Notes: generated by a model from the sequence alone, not told the origin. 64,000 bases of DNA from Cognatundibacterium rugosum (GCF_014284365.1 NZ_JACOGG010000008.1:142584-206583); one strand, 5' to 3'. Numbered from the stretch's first letter, positions 36,328 through 45,777 are shown. A program made the numbers and translations.

Positions 36328-38032
36328 ACAAAAACTCGAACTCACCTGGATCGGCAAAGAGCAAAGGTCGAGACTAGAACCAAGGATCCTTTTGGAAGAC
36401 CCTGAGCGCTCATATCATGCAAGTCGAAAAAAATCGGACAGTGATCTCTTCGACAACAAAATTATCTTTGGTGATAACTTGCTTGCACTAAAAGCATTGG
36501 AGGCTGAATTTGCCGGAAAAGTTAAGTGTGTCTTCATTGATCCGCCTTATAACACTGGCAGCGCTTTCACTCATTATGACGATGGTTTGGAACATTCGAT
36601 TTGGCTTGGTTTGATACGCGACCGCCTCGAAATAATTCGACGGCTCCTTACAGAAGATGGATCGCTTTGGATAACGATTGACGATAACGAGTGTCATTAT
36701 TTAAAGGTTTTGTGCGACGAGGTTTTCGGTCGGTCAAACTACAAATCCACAATAACTTGGCAAAGAAAGTACAGTGTTAGCAACAATTTCCAAGGCATTG
36801 CAACTATATGTGATTTTGTTCTCGTTTATTCAAAGAGTGACGCATTTAAGAACAATCTGCTTCCGCGCAGCGAAGAATCGGCTGCACGTTACACCAACCT
36901 GGATAACGATCCACGTGGGCCTTGGAAGGCTGTTGATTATCTTAATCAAGCAACACCGGAGAAGCGTCCAAATCTATGCTACGACATCATCAATCCCAAT
37001 AACGGGGCAGTGATTTCTAATACAAAGAAAGCTTGGAAGTACGATCCAAATACTCACCGCCGACATGTTGAGGAAAACAGAATTTGGTGGGGGCGAGATG
37101 GTAAAAACACAGTTCCTGCATTAAAGCTATTTCTTTCTGAGGTGCGAGATGGCATGACTCCTCATAACTGGTGGCCACATGAAGAGGTGGGCCATACAGA
37201 CGAAGCCAAGAAAGAGATGATTGGTCTTTATGGGCCTCGGGATGTGTTCGATACGCCGAAGCCAGAGCGCCTAATTAAGCGAATTCTGGAAATTTCGACT
37301 AACCCTGGTGATCTTGTTCTTGATTCATTTGCTGGATCAGGAACAACTGGCGCTGTAGCACACAAAATGGGGCGCCGCTGGATCATGGTTGAGCTTGGTG
37401 AGCACTGCCACACGCACGTCATTCCGCGCCTCAAGAGAGTTGTCGATGGAGAAGACAAAGGTGGTATTACCGAAAGTGTGAACTGGCAAGGCGGCGGCGG
37501 TTTCCGCTATTACAAGCTCGCTCCTAGCCTCATCGTCAGCGACCGCTGGGGCATTCCAGTCATCAATCCTGAGTACAACGCAACGCAGTTGGCGGAAGCG
37601 CTCGCCAAGCTGGAGGGGTTCACCTATGCCCCATCAGAGGCGCAATGGTGGCAGCACGGGCATTCCAGCGAGCGGGACTTCATCTACGTCACTACCCAGA
37701 ACTTGTCCGCGGAACAGCTACAAGCGCTGTCGGACGAAGTCGGCAGCGATCAGAGTCTGCTGGTTTGCTGCGCGGCTTTCCATGGCGTTACAGCAGCCAA
37801 AGCGTCCGAACGCTGGCCGAACCTGACACTAAAGAAAATTCCAAAGATGGTGCTGGCCCGCTGTGAATGGGGTCACGACGACTACAGCCTCAACGTCGCC
37901 AATCTGCCGATTGCGGAGAAGGCTGAATCGGCAAAAGAGCCAGAGGCCGCAAGCGGCGCTGCCACACGCAAAACCAAGAAATCCGCCGCCACGAACGCGG
38001 GGCAAGGCGGTCTGTTCGGGGAGAACGAATAA
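36320..38032 (+). CDS. Type III restriction-modification methyltransferase (Mod)
   Basis: The start is ATG at 36320, overlapping the upstream stop. The 570-residue product is a beta-class N6-adenine methyltransferase. The catalytic motif is DPPY at about residue 74 (FIDPPYNTGS), then a target-recognition region, then the SAM-binding motif FAGSGTTG near 337. Mod alone methylates and also supplies sequence recognition to the restriction complex. The first two thirds are AT-rich (one line at 42% GC), whereas the part after about 37,480 is GC-rich like res (57%), so the gene is a mosaic. The stop overlaps the res start (TAATG). Confidence 0.92.
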   Translation: MNKQKLELTWIGKEQRSRLEPRILLEDPERSYHASRKKSDSDLFDNKIIFGDNLLALKALEAEFAGKVKCVFIDPPYNTGSAFTHYDDGLEHSIWLGLIRDRLEIIRRLLTEDGSLWITIDDNECHYLKVLCDEVFGRSNYKSTITWQRKYSVSNNFQGIATICDFVLVYSKSDAFKNNLLPRSEESAARYTNLDNDPRGPWKAVDYLNQATPEKRPNLCYDIINPNNGAVISNTKKAWKYDPNTHRRHVEENRIWWGRDGKNTVPALKLFLSEVRDGMTPHNWWPHEEVGHTDEAKKEMIGLYGPRDVFDTPKPERLIKRILEISTNPGDLVLDSFAGSGTTGAVAHKMGRRWIMVELGEHCHTHVIPRLKRVVDGEDKGGITESVNWQGGGGFRYYKLAPSLIVSDRWGIPVINPEYNATQLAEALAKLEGFTYAPSEAQWWQHGHSSERDFIYVTTQNLSAEQLQALSDEVGSDQSLLVCCAAFHGVTAAKASERWPNLTLKKIPKMVLARCEWGHDDYSLNVANLPIAEKAESAKEPEAASGAATRKTKKSAATNAGQGGLFGENE

Positions 38033-40749
38033 TGAATGCACGCGTCCAGAACGCCGTCACCGGCCGACTGTCTCTGCGCCCGCCCCAAGCGGAGTCCCTT
38101 GCGAAGCTCGTGCGCGCCATCGAGGTCGCGCCGGAGCTGCTCGGCCACGACCAGAACGTGGCGGCCATCCTTGCCACGCTGAAGGCGGAATTTCCGACGC
38201 TGGAAGACTTTGAACGCGACTTTCCCTCGCTGTGCTTTTCGCTGGCCACGGGCGTGGGTAAGACGCGCCTGATGGGCGCGTTCATCGCCTACCTGCACCT
38301 TGCGCATGGCATCAACAATTTCTTCGTGCTTGCACCGAACCTGACGATCTACAACAAGCTGATTTCCGATTTCACTCCCAATACCCCCAAATACGTTTTT
38401 AAGGGTATCGGTGAGTTGGCAATCAACGCGCCTCGGATCATCACAGGCGACAACTACGACCAGCAGAACATTGCCGGGGGCGAATTGTTTGGCGAGATTC
38501 GCATCAACATCTTCAACATCTCCAAGATCAACTCCGAGGTCCGCGGCGGCAAGGAGCCCCGCATTAAACGGATGCGCGAGGTGCTTGGTGACAGCTACTT
38601 CAACTACTTGGCCAACCTGCCGGACCTTGTGCTGCTGATGGACGAGTCGCATCGCTACCGCGCCAGCGCCGGGGTGCGCTCCATCAATGAATTGAAGCCG
38701 CTGTTTGGCCTGGAGGTGACGGCTACGCCATTCGTGGAGTCGACCAAGGGCCCCGTGCCGTTCAGGAACGTGGTGATGGACTACCCGCTGGCACGGGCGA
38801 TGGAAGACGGCTTCGTCAAAGAGCCGGCGGCTGTGACCCAGCGTAACTTCGACGCCAAGGCGCACTCGGCCGAGGAGATCGAAAAGATCAAGCTGGAAGA
38901 CGGCGTTCGCCTGCACGAGACCACCAAAGTCGAACTGCTGACCTACGCCCGAGAAAATGGCGTGAAGGTGGTAAAGCCTTTCATGCTCGTGATCGCGCGT
39001 GACACCACGCATGCTTCGCAGCTCAAGACGCTAATCGAGTCCGCCGCCTTTTATGAAGGGCGCTACGTGAGCAAGGTGATCCAGGTGGACTCCAGCCGTA
39101 CCGGGGCCGAGGAAGAGGAGATGATTGCCAAGCTGCTCGCCGTGGAAAGCATGGACGAGCCGACCGAGATCGTCATTCACGTCAACATGCTCAAAGAGGG
39201 CTGGGACGTCACCAATCTGTACACCATCGTGCCACTTCGTGCGGCCAATGCGCGCACGCTGATAGAGCAGTCCATCGGTCGCGGCCTGCGCCTGCCCTAT
39301 GGCAAACGCACGGGCGTTGCTGCGGTGGACCGCTTGAACATCGTGGCCCACGATAAGTTCCAGGAGATCATCGACGAGGCGAACCGAGGGGACTCGCCGA
39401 TCCGCCTGAAGCAAGTGATCCTGGAGGCTCCAAGCGCTGACGACAAGAAGGTGAGCGTACAGGTCGGCTCAGGTACGATGACGCGACTTGGGCTCAGCGA
39501 AGCGCCGACCATTGCTACCAATCCCGCCAGCTCGGGGGTGACTCCGGCTGCAGCGCCTGCGCCTGTGTTCACCACGGAGCGCGAGCGCCAAGCTGCGCGC
39601 GTGGTGATGGACGTGATCGGCAAGTACGAGGTGAAGCGTGACCTCGTGCCGACGAGCAGTGCCCTGCTCACCCCGGAGGTGCAATCGGCCATCCTGGCTG
39701 AAGTGACAGAGCGACTGAAGCCTGCTCAGGGGGAGTTGCTGGCTGAAGTGGACGATGCCGCACCGGCTCTTGATTTGTCGGCCGTCGTGTCTAAGACCAC
39801 GGAGATCGTGGTTCAGCAAACCATCGACATTCCGCGAATAGCAGTGGTGCCTACCGGGGAGGTCACCACCGGCTTCCACCCGTTCAAGCTGGGCTCACTG
39901 CCCAACTTTCAGCCGGGTCAACGGGAGATCGTCGGCCAAGAGCTGCGCACGAACCATCAGTTCACTATGAGCCGCGAGGCGGGCATCAGGGAGCAGCGCT
40001 TCGAGGACTACATCGTCAAGAAGCTGATCGACTACGACGACATCGACTACTTCACGCAGGCCGAGTTGCTCTACGACTTGGCCAGTCAGGCGGTAGCCCA
40101 CTACCAGGCACAGAACTACTCGGAAAACGAGCTGCATGAAGTGTTCGACACCTATGGTGCAGAGCTGGCTCGCCTGATCAGGGCCGAGATGATGGCCCAC
40201 TTCTGGGAAGAGGCCACTGACTACGAGGTGCAAGTCAGCCGAGGTTTTACAGAACTCAAGCCCTGCAACTACACGGCGGTCGCCGGGCAGACAGCACACA
40301 ACTACCGCGAAACGGTGACCGATCTGGGCAAGATCAAGCAGATGTTGTTTGGCGGGTTCTCGCGATGCCTGTACCCGCTGCAAAAGTTTGACTCGGACAC
40401 CGAGAGACGCTTCGCGGTCATCCTTGAACGCGATGCCTTGAAGTGGCTCAAGCCCGCCAAGGGGCAGTTCCAGATTTACTACAAGCTGGGCAGCGAGCAG
40501 CCGGAGTACATCCCTGACTTCGTCGCTGAAACTGACAAGCAGATTTTCATGGTTGAAACTAAGGCTCGTTCTGATATCGAAACACCCGTGGTTCAGGCTA
40601 AAACAGCTGTGGCTGTGCGTTGGTGCAAGCATGCATCAGACCATGCAGCTTCTGTGAGTGGCAAGCCCTGGCGCTACTTACTTGTGCCGCATGATGAAAT
40701 TATTGAATCGAAGCAGCTGATAGATTTTTTGCGATTTGAAGAGAAATAG
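38032..40749 (+). CDS. Type III restriction endonuclease subunit (Res)
   Basis: The 905-residue product has an SF2 helicase core: Walker A LATGVGKTRLM near residue 72, a DESH box near 204, LEVTATPF, HVNMLKEGWDV, and motif VI EQSIGRGLRLP near 415. The C-terminus carries a PD-(D/E)xK nuclease core, YIPDFVAE (about 826) and MVETKAR (about 842). With Mod it should form a complex that cuts after ATP-driven communication between sites. It is the last gene of the operon. GC content is up to 67% on one hand-counted line. Confidence 0.92.
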   Translation: MNARVQNAVTGRLSLRPPQAESLAKLVRAIEVAPELLGHDQNVAAILATLKAEFPTLEDFERDFPSLCFSLATGVGKTRLMGAFIAYLHLAHGINNFFVLAPNLTIYNKLISDFTPNTPKYVFKGIGELAINAPRIITGDNYDQQNIAGGELFGEIRINIFNISKINSEVRGGKEPRIKRMREVLGDSYFNYLANLPDLVLLMDESHRYRASAGVRSINELKPLFGLEVTATPFVESTKGPVPFRNVVMDYPLARAMEDGFVKEPAAVTQRNFDAKAHSAEEIEKIKLEDGVRLHETTKVELLTYARENGVKVVKPFMLVIARDTTHASQLKTLIESAAFYEGRYVSKVIQVDSSRTGAEEEEMIAKLLAVESMDEPTEIVIHVNMLKEGWDVTNLYTIVPLRAANARTLIEQSIGRGLRLPYGKRTGVAAVDRLNIVAHDKFQEIIDEANRGDSPIRLKQVILEAPSADDKKVSVQVGSGTMTRLGLSEAPTIATNPASSGVTPAAAPAPVFTTERERQAARVVMDVIGKYEVKRDLVPTSSALLTPEVQSAILAEVTERLKPAQGELLAEVDDAAPALDLSAVVSKTTEIVVQQTIDIPRIAVVPTGEVTTGFHPFKLGSLPNFQPGQREIVGQELRTNHQFTMSREAGIREQRFEDYIVKKLIDYDDIDYFTQAELLYDLASQAVAHYQAQNYSENELHEVFDTYGAELARLIRAEMMAHFWEEATDYEVQVSRGFTELKPCNYTAVAGQTAHNYRETVTDLGKIKQMLFGGFSRCLYPLQKFDSDTERRFAVILERDALKWLKPAKGQFQIYYKLGSEQPEYIPDFVAETDKQIFMVETKARSDIETPVVQAKTAVAVRWCKHASDHAASVSGKPWRYLLVPHDEIIESKQLIDFLRFEEK

Positions 40750-41000
40750 TCATTACTTTGATTGATTCGTCACTATTAAATTGCTATTTAATACATTGCA
40801 GCGCCAGCAATTAGGCCATGGGTGGTGTTTTTCGTGACGATTAAGTAGAGCTACAGGCGTGAACCGTTTTATGTGCGTGTAGGGGGATGCCATTTTCGGG
40901 ATAAATGGTTGTGAAACAGAAGTCAAATTGCAGCTGAACTTTTATTGAATTTGTTGATTTTTTACTTCGTAGTGCGCTACTTTAATTTCAGGATTCGAAA

Positions 41001-41942
41001 ATGTACCCAAAAGCATTCATTAGTCATGCATCAGAGGATAAAGCTCGATTTGTTGTTCGTTTTGCAGAAAGGCTTCGTGCGAGTGGCGTGGATGCGTGGC
41101 TTGATCGCTGGGAAATGTTCCCGGGCGACAGTCTTGTAGACAAAATTTTCGAAGAGGGATTGCGTAACGCAAATGCAGTGGTTGTGGTTCTATCCACACA
41201 CAGTGTTAGTAAACCATGGGTGAGAGAAGAGTTGAATGCGGCATTCGTCGCAAAAATTAACTCTGGGAGTCGGCTCATACCCGTGTTAATTGACAACTGT
41301 GAGGTCCCTGCAGCGCTCGCATCCACTCTTTGGGAGCGTATTGATGATCTTAACTCCTATGACGCCAGTTTCGATCGAATCGTTGCATCTATCACAGGAG
41401 TCCGTGAAAAACCGCCGCTCGGCGCTCTTCCTGGATATGTGACTTCGCCGATCAAAGAGATCAATGGTTTGGCTCGAATTGATAATCTCGTGTTGAAAGC
41501 ATCCTGCGAACACGCGCTAGAGAACGGAGATGATCTAATAGATGGCCCTGACCTAATAACTAGTTCTTTACTTATAGGAACGCCTGAACAAGAACTCAGT
41601 GATTCAATTGAAGTGCTTGAGCACGCAGGGCTTCTGAATGTTTCACGCCATCTTGGTAGCGGTCTGCCGCATTTTAGAATTACCACATACGGCTTTCAAC
41701 AATATGCTAAGACCTATATCACGGGATACTCCGAGAAAATTCAGGATGTTGCAGTTGCTGTGGTTAACCTAGGATTGCAAGACAATGAATCCATCGCACT
41801 AAAACTTGATTTACAGCAGTATCTAGTCGACCATGCGCTAAAGGTGCTGGAGAGTCAGCAATACCTTCAGCTATCGCAGAGTCTTGGCGGCCACATTCAT
41901 ATCTTCAACGTTTCAGCAACCCTGCGCCGTGCACTTTTGTAG
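41001..41942 (+). CDS. TIR-domain protein with tandem winged helices
   Basis: The 313-residue product starts with a TIR domain: KAFISHASEDK (4-14), a WLDRWEM loop, VVVLSTHSVSKPWVREELN with the candidate catalytic Glu at 76 or 77 after W73, and a LIPVLID strand. Bacterial TIR domains commonly cleave NAD+. Residues about 180-313 look like two winged-helix repeats (SIEVLEHAGLLNVSRH with FRITTYGFQQYA, and ALKVLESQQYLQLSQ with IFNVSATLRRA). CAGGA eight bases upstream sets the start. It has its own 251-base upstream gap, so it is probably a separate defence gene next to the operon. Confidence 0.85.
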   Translation: MYPKAFISHASEDKARFVVRFAERLRASGVDAWLDRWEMFPGDSLVDKIFEEGLRNANAVVVVLSTHSVSKPWVREELNAAFVAKINSGSRLIPVLIDNCEVPAALASTLWERIDDLNSYDASFDRIVASITGVREKPPLGALPGYVTSPIKEINGLARIDNLVLKASCEHALENGDDLIDGPDLITSSLLIGTPEQELSDSIEVLEHAGLLNVSRHLGSGLPHFRITTYGFQQYAKTYITGYSEKIQDVAVAVVNLGLQDNESIALKLDLQQYLVDHALKVLESQQYLQLSQSLGGHIHIFNVSATLRRALL

Positions 41943-42167
41943 TAGGCAACCCAAGGTTGTTGACTTATGCATGCTCCGCTTATGCTCAACAGCGTAACAC
42001 GCGCATTAGCGTTCGTATTAATTTAGTGATTTTTTGGACCATCAGTCAAAATATCCGAAAATATTAACTTCAGGTTCACCGCATTTTTCACACCAGTCAA
42101 ATTGCTGGCAACTTGTTTTAATATTGCAAAATTCATTCCATTACTTTGCAATAAGGTATCATGTTTT

Positions 42168-42422
42168 GTAAGCGCCCGGTCATCACAGGTTGACCGGTTT
42201 TGATATGGATGATGGAAATTATTGAGCAGGCTTCCAGTTGTGTGGAAGTAGTTCGCCGATGCGGCTGAATGGTTGTAATGGTAGTCTTTCCAGCACGTCT
42301 TTCATGTACCCGTAAGGATCGTGACCGTTGAGCCGGGCTGAATGGATCAGACTCATGATCGCCGCCGCACGTTTGCCTGCGCGCAGGCTGCCGGCGAACA
42401 TCCAATTTTTTCGTCCTGTATC
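42168..42422 (-). mobile_element. IS66-family 3'-end remnant
   Basis: The minus strand encodes the last residues of an IS66 transposase (GRKNWMFAGSLRAGKRAAA, then LNGHDPYGYMKDVLERLP and RIGELLPH, 42219 to about 42421). The terminal repeat GTAAGCGCCC begins at 42168. Everything upstream in the element is missing. The end sequence after GTAAGCGCC differs from that of the copy at 16187-18430, so it derives from another IS66-family member. Confidence 0.85.
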
Positions 42423-42492
42423 TGATCACTATGGTTTCTTTGGGAGTTTAAGTCAATGTACGCCGAGATTCTTTCAAACGCACCTTACTCTA

Positions 42493-42810
42493 GGGCTTGT
42501 TGACGTTTGAACGTAAGCCTTTGAAAAAGAAAGGCAAACTCGTATTGTTAAGGTTCTCACACCGATCTAACAAGAGTTTGCCATGTCCCGATTGCTGCTC
42601 AATGACGAGCTCTGTTCGAAGCGACGAAAGAGTTTGCTTCAAGAACGTATTTGTAACAAGCGCGATTTACGCCTGACGGTCGAAGGCATGCTATATTGCA
42701 TGAGAATAGGCTGTCCTTGGCGAGACCTGCCAGCTGCCTTTGGTTGTTGGAACTCCATCTATAAAAAGTTCAATGCCTGGTCAGCCAGCGGCAAGTGGTT
42801 CTTGGCTTAA
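42493..42810 (+). mobile_element. Truncated IS5-family element, left end
   Basis: A terminal-repeat-like sequence GGCTTGTTGACGTTTGAACG at about 42494 is followed by a transposase start at 42583. The 75-codon frame has DLRLTVEGMLYCMRIGCPWR and DLPAAFGCWNSIYKKFNAW, the N-terminal DUF4096 domain of IS5-family (IS427/IS1031-like) transposases. The DDE domain is absent and no right repeat was found before the DUF4238 gene, so the element is dead. Confidence 0.85.
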
Positions 42811-42879
42811 GCTGCTTTGCTGCCATTGTACTACTCGGCGCTTCCATGCCGCTCTGCGCTCGTCATTGCTCATTCGGTT

Positions 42880-42899
42880 CTCCAATTCGAAAATTGGAG
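42880..42899. repeat. 8-base-pair hairpin in the gap before the DUF4238 gene
   Basis: CTCCAATT pairs with AATTGGAG around CGAA. It lies about 135 bases past the stop of the DUF4238 gene (convergent side). No T-run follows. The 224 bases 42811-43034 hold no supported gene. Confidence 0.4.
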
Positions 42900-43034
42900 T
42901 ATCCCTACATCGCGTTCGATTTCATAGGTGGGACGGCTGCGCGCTTACAGTTAACAATCAAGGCAGGCAGTTTTGATTCAAAACGACGCAAGTGACTGAT
43001 GATGCGTCAAAGTGCAGCGTGCCACAGCATCGCC

Positions 43035-45107
43035 TCAGTGAGATAGGATGCGACCTATCAAGGCCAGCCCGCCTTCATCACAGACATGAATCTTATACAA
43101 CGCTCCAATTGGCGTAGCCGACACTCCGATTGTCCAGAGAATCCTTTCAACGTGCTCGGCAAGCTGGTTTAGGTCGGCCGCAGAGCTCCATCGCGTACGA
43201 TACTCATAATGTCGCGCCAAATCCTTGGCGAACAGGATAGCCCAGTCGAATAAATTCGCAGCCTCCAAGATCTGCACAACTAGCGGGTAGTCATTGAGCG
43301 CGCCCCCTTCGGTCGCGGCAAAGCCGGCTAATGTGGCAACGCTGCCGAGCAGCGTGTCCAACAGGCCAGCAACATCAACTGTCAATTTATCGACGTTATG
43401 ATGACTTGCAAAACCACTACGAACTAGCAGCAGCTGACTGAGCGCAGTGGTGATATTGGACGCTAGCTCGTTTTGCGCCTCGCCATCCAGCGGTAATGCC
43501 TCCATTTCCTCATGGGTGACCAAGGCCCCAGCATATTGAGACGCAGCGTTAAAGGCGATGGCGTACAACGTGTGCTGCCAAAGTGTGGGCCCCTGTTGTA
43601 CAAAAATGGCGGGATACTGGCGAGCCCAACATCCCAAGTAGACTGCGCGTCCCAGGTTCACCTTCATCACGCGCCGACCAAGGCGTTGTTTTGCAGGCAT
43701 CTCGTTCGGCAACAGGGACTCCGCAATACGACGGGGGAGAATGATCCTGGACTGCCATCGTGTTCCGTTTTTGACCGGCAAGACAACACCTGCCGCAGCA
43801 ATGCGAAGTTCCTGGTCATTGGGCACGCGCTTCAACTCGGACTCCATCGCGACACGCATATTCGTGGTCACGGTCACCGATTCGATCGTACAGAGTACAG
43901 CAGCATCAACCGATTCGCGCACGACCGCCGCAATCGCGCGCTTCATCGCATCGCCACTTTTCCCTGACGGAGTTCGAATTTTTAATCGCGTCTCATATTG
44001 TTCCCGTATCATCGGCTCTGGGTTCGGTTCATACGCATCTTCGAACAAGTCCAAGTTCATGTTGGCGGCAAAAGTGCCTATGTGTGGTACCACCTTCTCC
44101 ATGTCGCCATCCCGGCACGAGCTGATGAAAAACTTCAAACTACAGCTTGCGAAAGCACAATTGAGTGTCTCCTGTAGCAAAGGGGGCGGGCCGCCTACAA
44201 GAAGCCGCTGCGGAGATAGGGGCATCACAACCGTTGTGATATCTTCAGAGTCCAGCATGGCGAACGGTAAAAAATCATCAGCTACTGCTGTTTTGCCAAT
44301 TGCTACGCAGTCAGGAAGCATGAAGCGTCGGTCACTCGTGTCGGCAGCGACCACCTGCCACTGGAGTTTGAGCAGCGCCTGATAGCGTACGCTCGACACC
44401 AGTGATTCAGTTAATACGCGCTTGTGCGTGTTCGCCACCGTGTCGGGCGCTTGACTGATCATCTGCGCCAATCCTCCTTTCACGGCATCCTTGGTATTCT
44501 CGAAGAGGGTATCGAAGCGCTCTCTGAGGCGAAAGGATATCATGCGTTCAATCGTGTTGTGATCGTCCTGCTGCAAGGCATCAAGGCCAACCGCACTCAG
44601 CTCAGACCGAATTGCTTCCTTGAGACGGTTATCTGACGGGGAATCGATGCCAACAAATTTGCGCACTGATTCCGTTTTATCGACTAGCGAGGCCATGTGA
44701 TCGAAGACAGATTGTAGCGCGGAATCAAAAGTACCCCGCAGATGCGCAGTTCGTATAGTCAGATGCGCGATGACGAGGGAGGCCATCGCTGGGTCGACTG
44801 GGCCATGCTCTACGGACAGAAGTTCATTGAGGCATTGATTGAGCTCATCCGATTCGAAATCGGTGATGAGATCATCCAGTGTGTTTTTCGAATTAGGCTG
44901 AGGGGTGGAATAAAAATCTCGTTCCGCTGCCGCGCCTTCGGTCGACGTCAAATACGGTGCACGGCCCTTGGGGTACACGTACACCTGAGTCTTCAGTCCG
45001 GTACGCCGCGCCTCAAACGCGCGTTGAACCGACTGCGGTATATAGTGCTGCTTTCGTCCAGCCAATCGTCTCTCCCACGCTGTTCTGTATGTAAATCCTT
45101 CGACCAA
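43035..45107 (-). CDS. Large DUF4238-domain protein
   Basis: The 690-residue product begins with the DUF4238 signature RKQHYIPQSVQRAFEA at about residues 18-33. The DUF4238 region runs to about 330 and includes RFMLPDCVAIG and a VVMPLSPQRLLV segment. The remaining ~350 residues have no family I recognise: predicted mostly helical, with no membrane segment. DUF4238 proteins are usually 250-350 residues. There is no ATG in the first 100 codons; the frame opens at a TTG (45107) with no clear ribosome site, so the true start is uncertain. DUF4238 genes are common in defence islands, and the position here, beyond dead transposons and a TIR gene, fits. Confidence 0.65.
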   Translation of the reverse strand: MVEGFTYRTAWERRLAGRKQHYIPQSVQRAFEARRTGLKTQVYVYPKGRAPYLTSTEGAAAERDFYSTPQPNSKNTLDDLITDFESDELNQCLNELLSVEHGPVDPAMASLVIAHLTIRTAHLRGTFDSALQSVFDHMASLVDKTESVRKFVGIDSPSDNRLKEAIRSELSAVGLDALQQDDHNTIERMISFRLRERFDTLFENTKDAVKGGLAQMISQAPDTVANTHKRVLTESLVSSVRYQALLKLQWQVVAADTSDRRFMLPDCVAIGKTAVADDFLPFAMLDSEDITTVVMPLSPQRLLVGGPPPLLQETLNCAFASCSLKFFISSCRDGDMEKVVPHIGTFAANMNLDLFEDAYEPNPEPMIREQYETRLKIRTPSGKSGDAMKRAIAAVVRESVDAAVLCTIESVTVTTNMRVAMESELKRVPNDQELRIAAAGVVLPVKNGTRWQSRIILPRRIAESLLPNEMPAKQRLGRRVMKVNLGRAVYLGCWARQYPAIFVQQGPTLWQHTLYAIAFNAASQYAGALVTHEEMEALPLDGEAQNELASNITTALSQLLLVRSGFASHHNVDKLTVDVAGLLDTLLGSVATLAGFAATEGGALNDYPLVVQILEAANLFDWAILFAKDLARHYEYRTRWSSAADLNQLAEHVERILWTIGVSATPIGALYKIHVCDEGGLALIGRILSH

Positions 45108-45285
45108 AATAAGACTGGGTAAGTCATCAGAAAATTGACACTCCGCATCAATGCTGCATCAGCGGCGGAAACGTTTCATATATCTGATCACACCTCGTTC
45201 TGATGCGGCTGCGACGTAAAGCAAACTCAAAACTCTAGTAATACCTGGCACTAGATGGGGGAGGTTTACATAGAAACCATGTATT

Positions 45286-45777
45286 TTATTTAACTCCAAC
45301 AAATACCCAATCTCGATAACTTTTTTTCTCATCGAATCCTAAGAAGTAACTATCGAAATTTTTTATTTTGATCGGCTTTTTATCTGAGAGACTGAACACT
45401 CCAATAATTCGTTGTTGATCAGAGGAGAGCACGATGCCCCATTCAGCTTTTCCTGTTATGGGATCAAGATAAATTTTGCGCAGATGTCTTTGAGTGTTCG
45501 GAAAACGTGGATCCTTGACCAATTCTTGTAATGTCTTTGGCCTTCGATTTTGACCAACTGGTGTGGAATTCGCATAACTCAGCAGCGCCAGCTGAAATTC
45601 TCTTCCAATATGCAACAACTCTTGTTCAGCTAGTCGTTGTTGCTCAATTTTCCCGAGCTGTATAGATGCAGTTGCTACGATCATGATGATTACTAATAAG
45701 ATCATCAAACCAAGATAGGTAAAGCCTTGTTGGTGCTTTCTTGGTACGTGGGTCATTAGTTGCTTGCACAGTTTCAT
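45286..45777 (-). CDS. Minor pseudopilin lacking Glu5
   Basis: The 163-residue product has a 17-residue leader and a prepilin-type site G-FTYLGLM before a hydrophobic helix (ILLVIIMIVATASIQL). The residue at +5 is Gly and not the usual Glu, a trait of tip pseudopilins such as GspK. The globular part contains KIYLDPITGKAEWGIV, a GspG/H-like segment. It is the last gene of the secretion operon and overlaps the preceding gene by four bases. Confidence 0.75.
   Translation of the reverse strand: MKLCKQLMTHVPRKHQQGFTYLGLMILLVIIMIVATASIQLGKIEQQRLAEQELLHIGREFQLALLSYANSTPVGQNRRPKTLQELVKDPRFPNTQRHLRKIYLDPITGKAEWGIVLSSDQQRIIGVFSLSDKKPIKIKNFDSYFLGFDEKKSYRDWVFVGVK

Noticed and set aside
27663..40749. DISARM or BREX system
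   Set aside because: No DUF1998, PLD, PglZ or BrxC-type gene is present; only the SNF2 helicase and a methyltransferase are shared in kind.
41944..41962. CAACC-CAA-GGTTG hairpin after the TIR gene as terminator
   Set aside because: The stem is very short and no T-run follows.
16187..42422. Composite transposon bounded by two IS66 copies
   Set aside because: The right copy is a 255-base tail of a different IS66 member and the left copy has its own 8-base duplication, so it moved alone.
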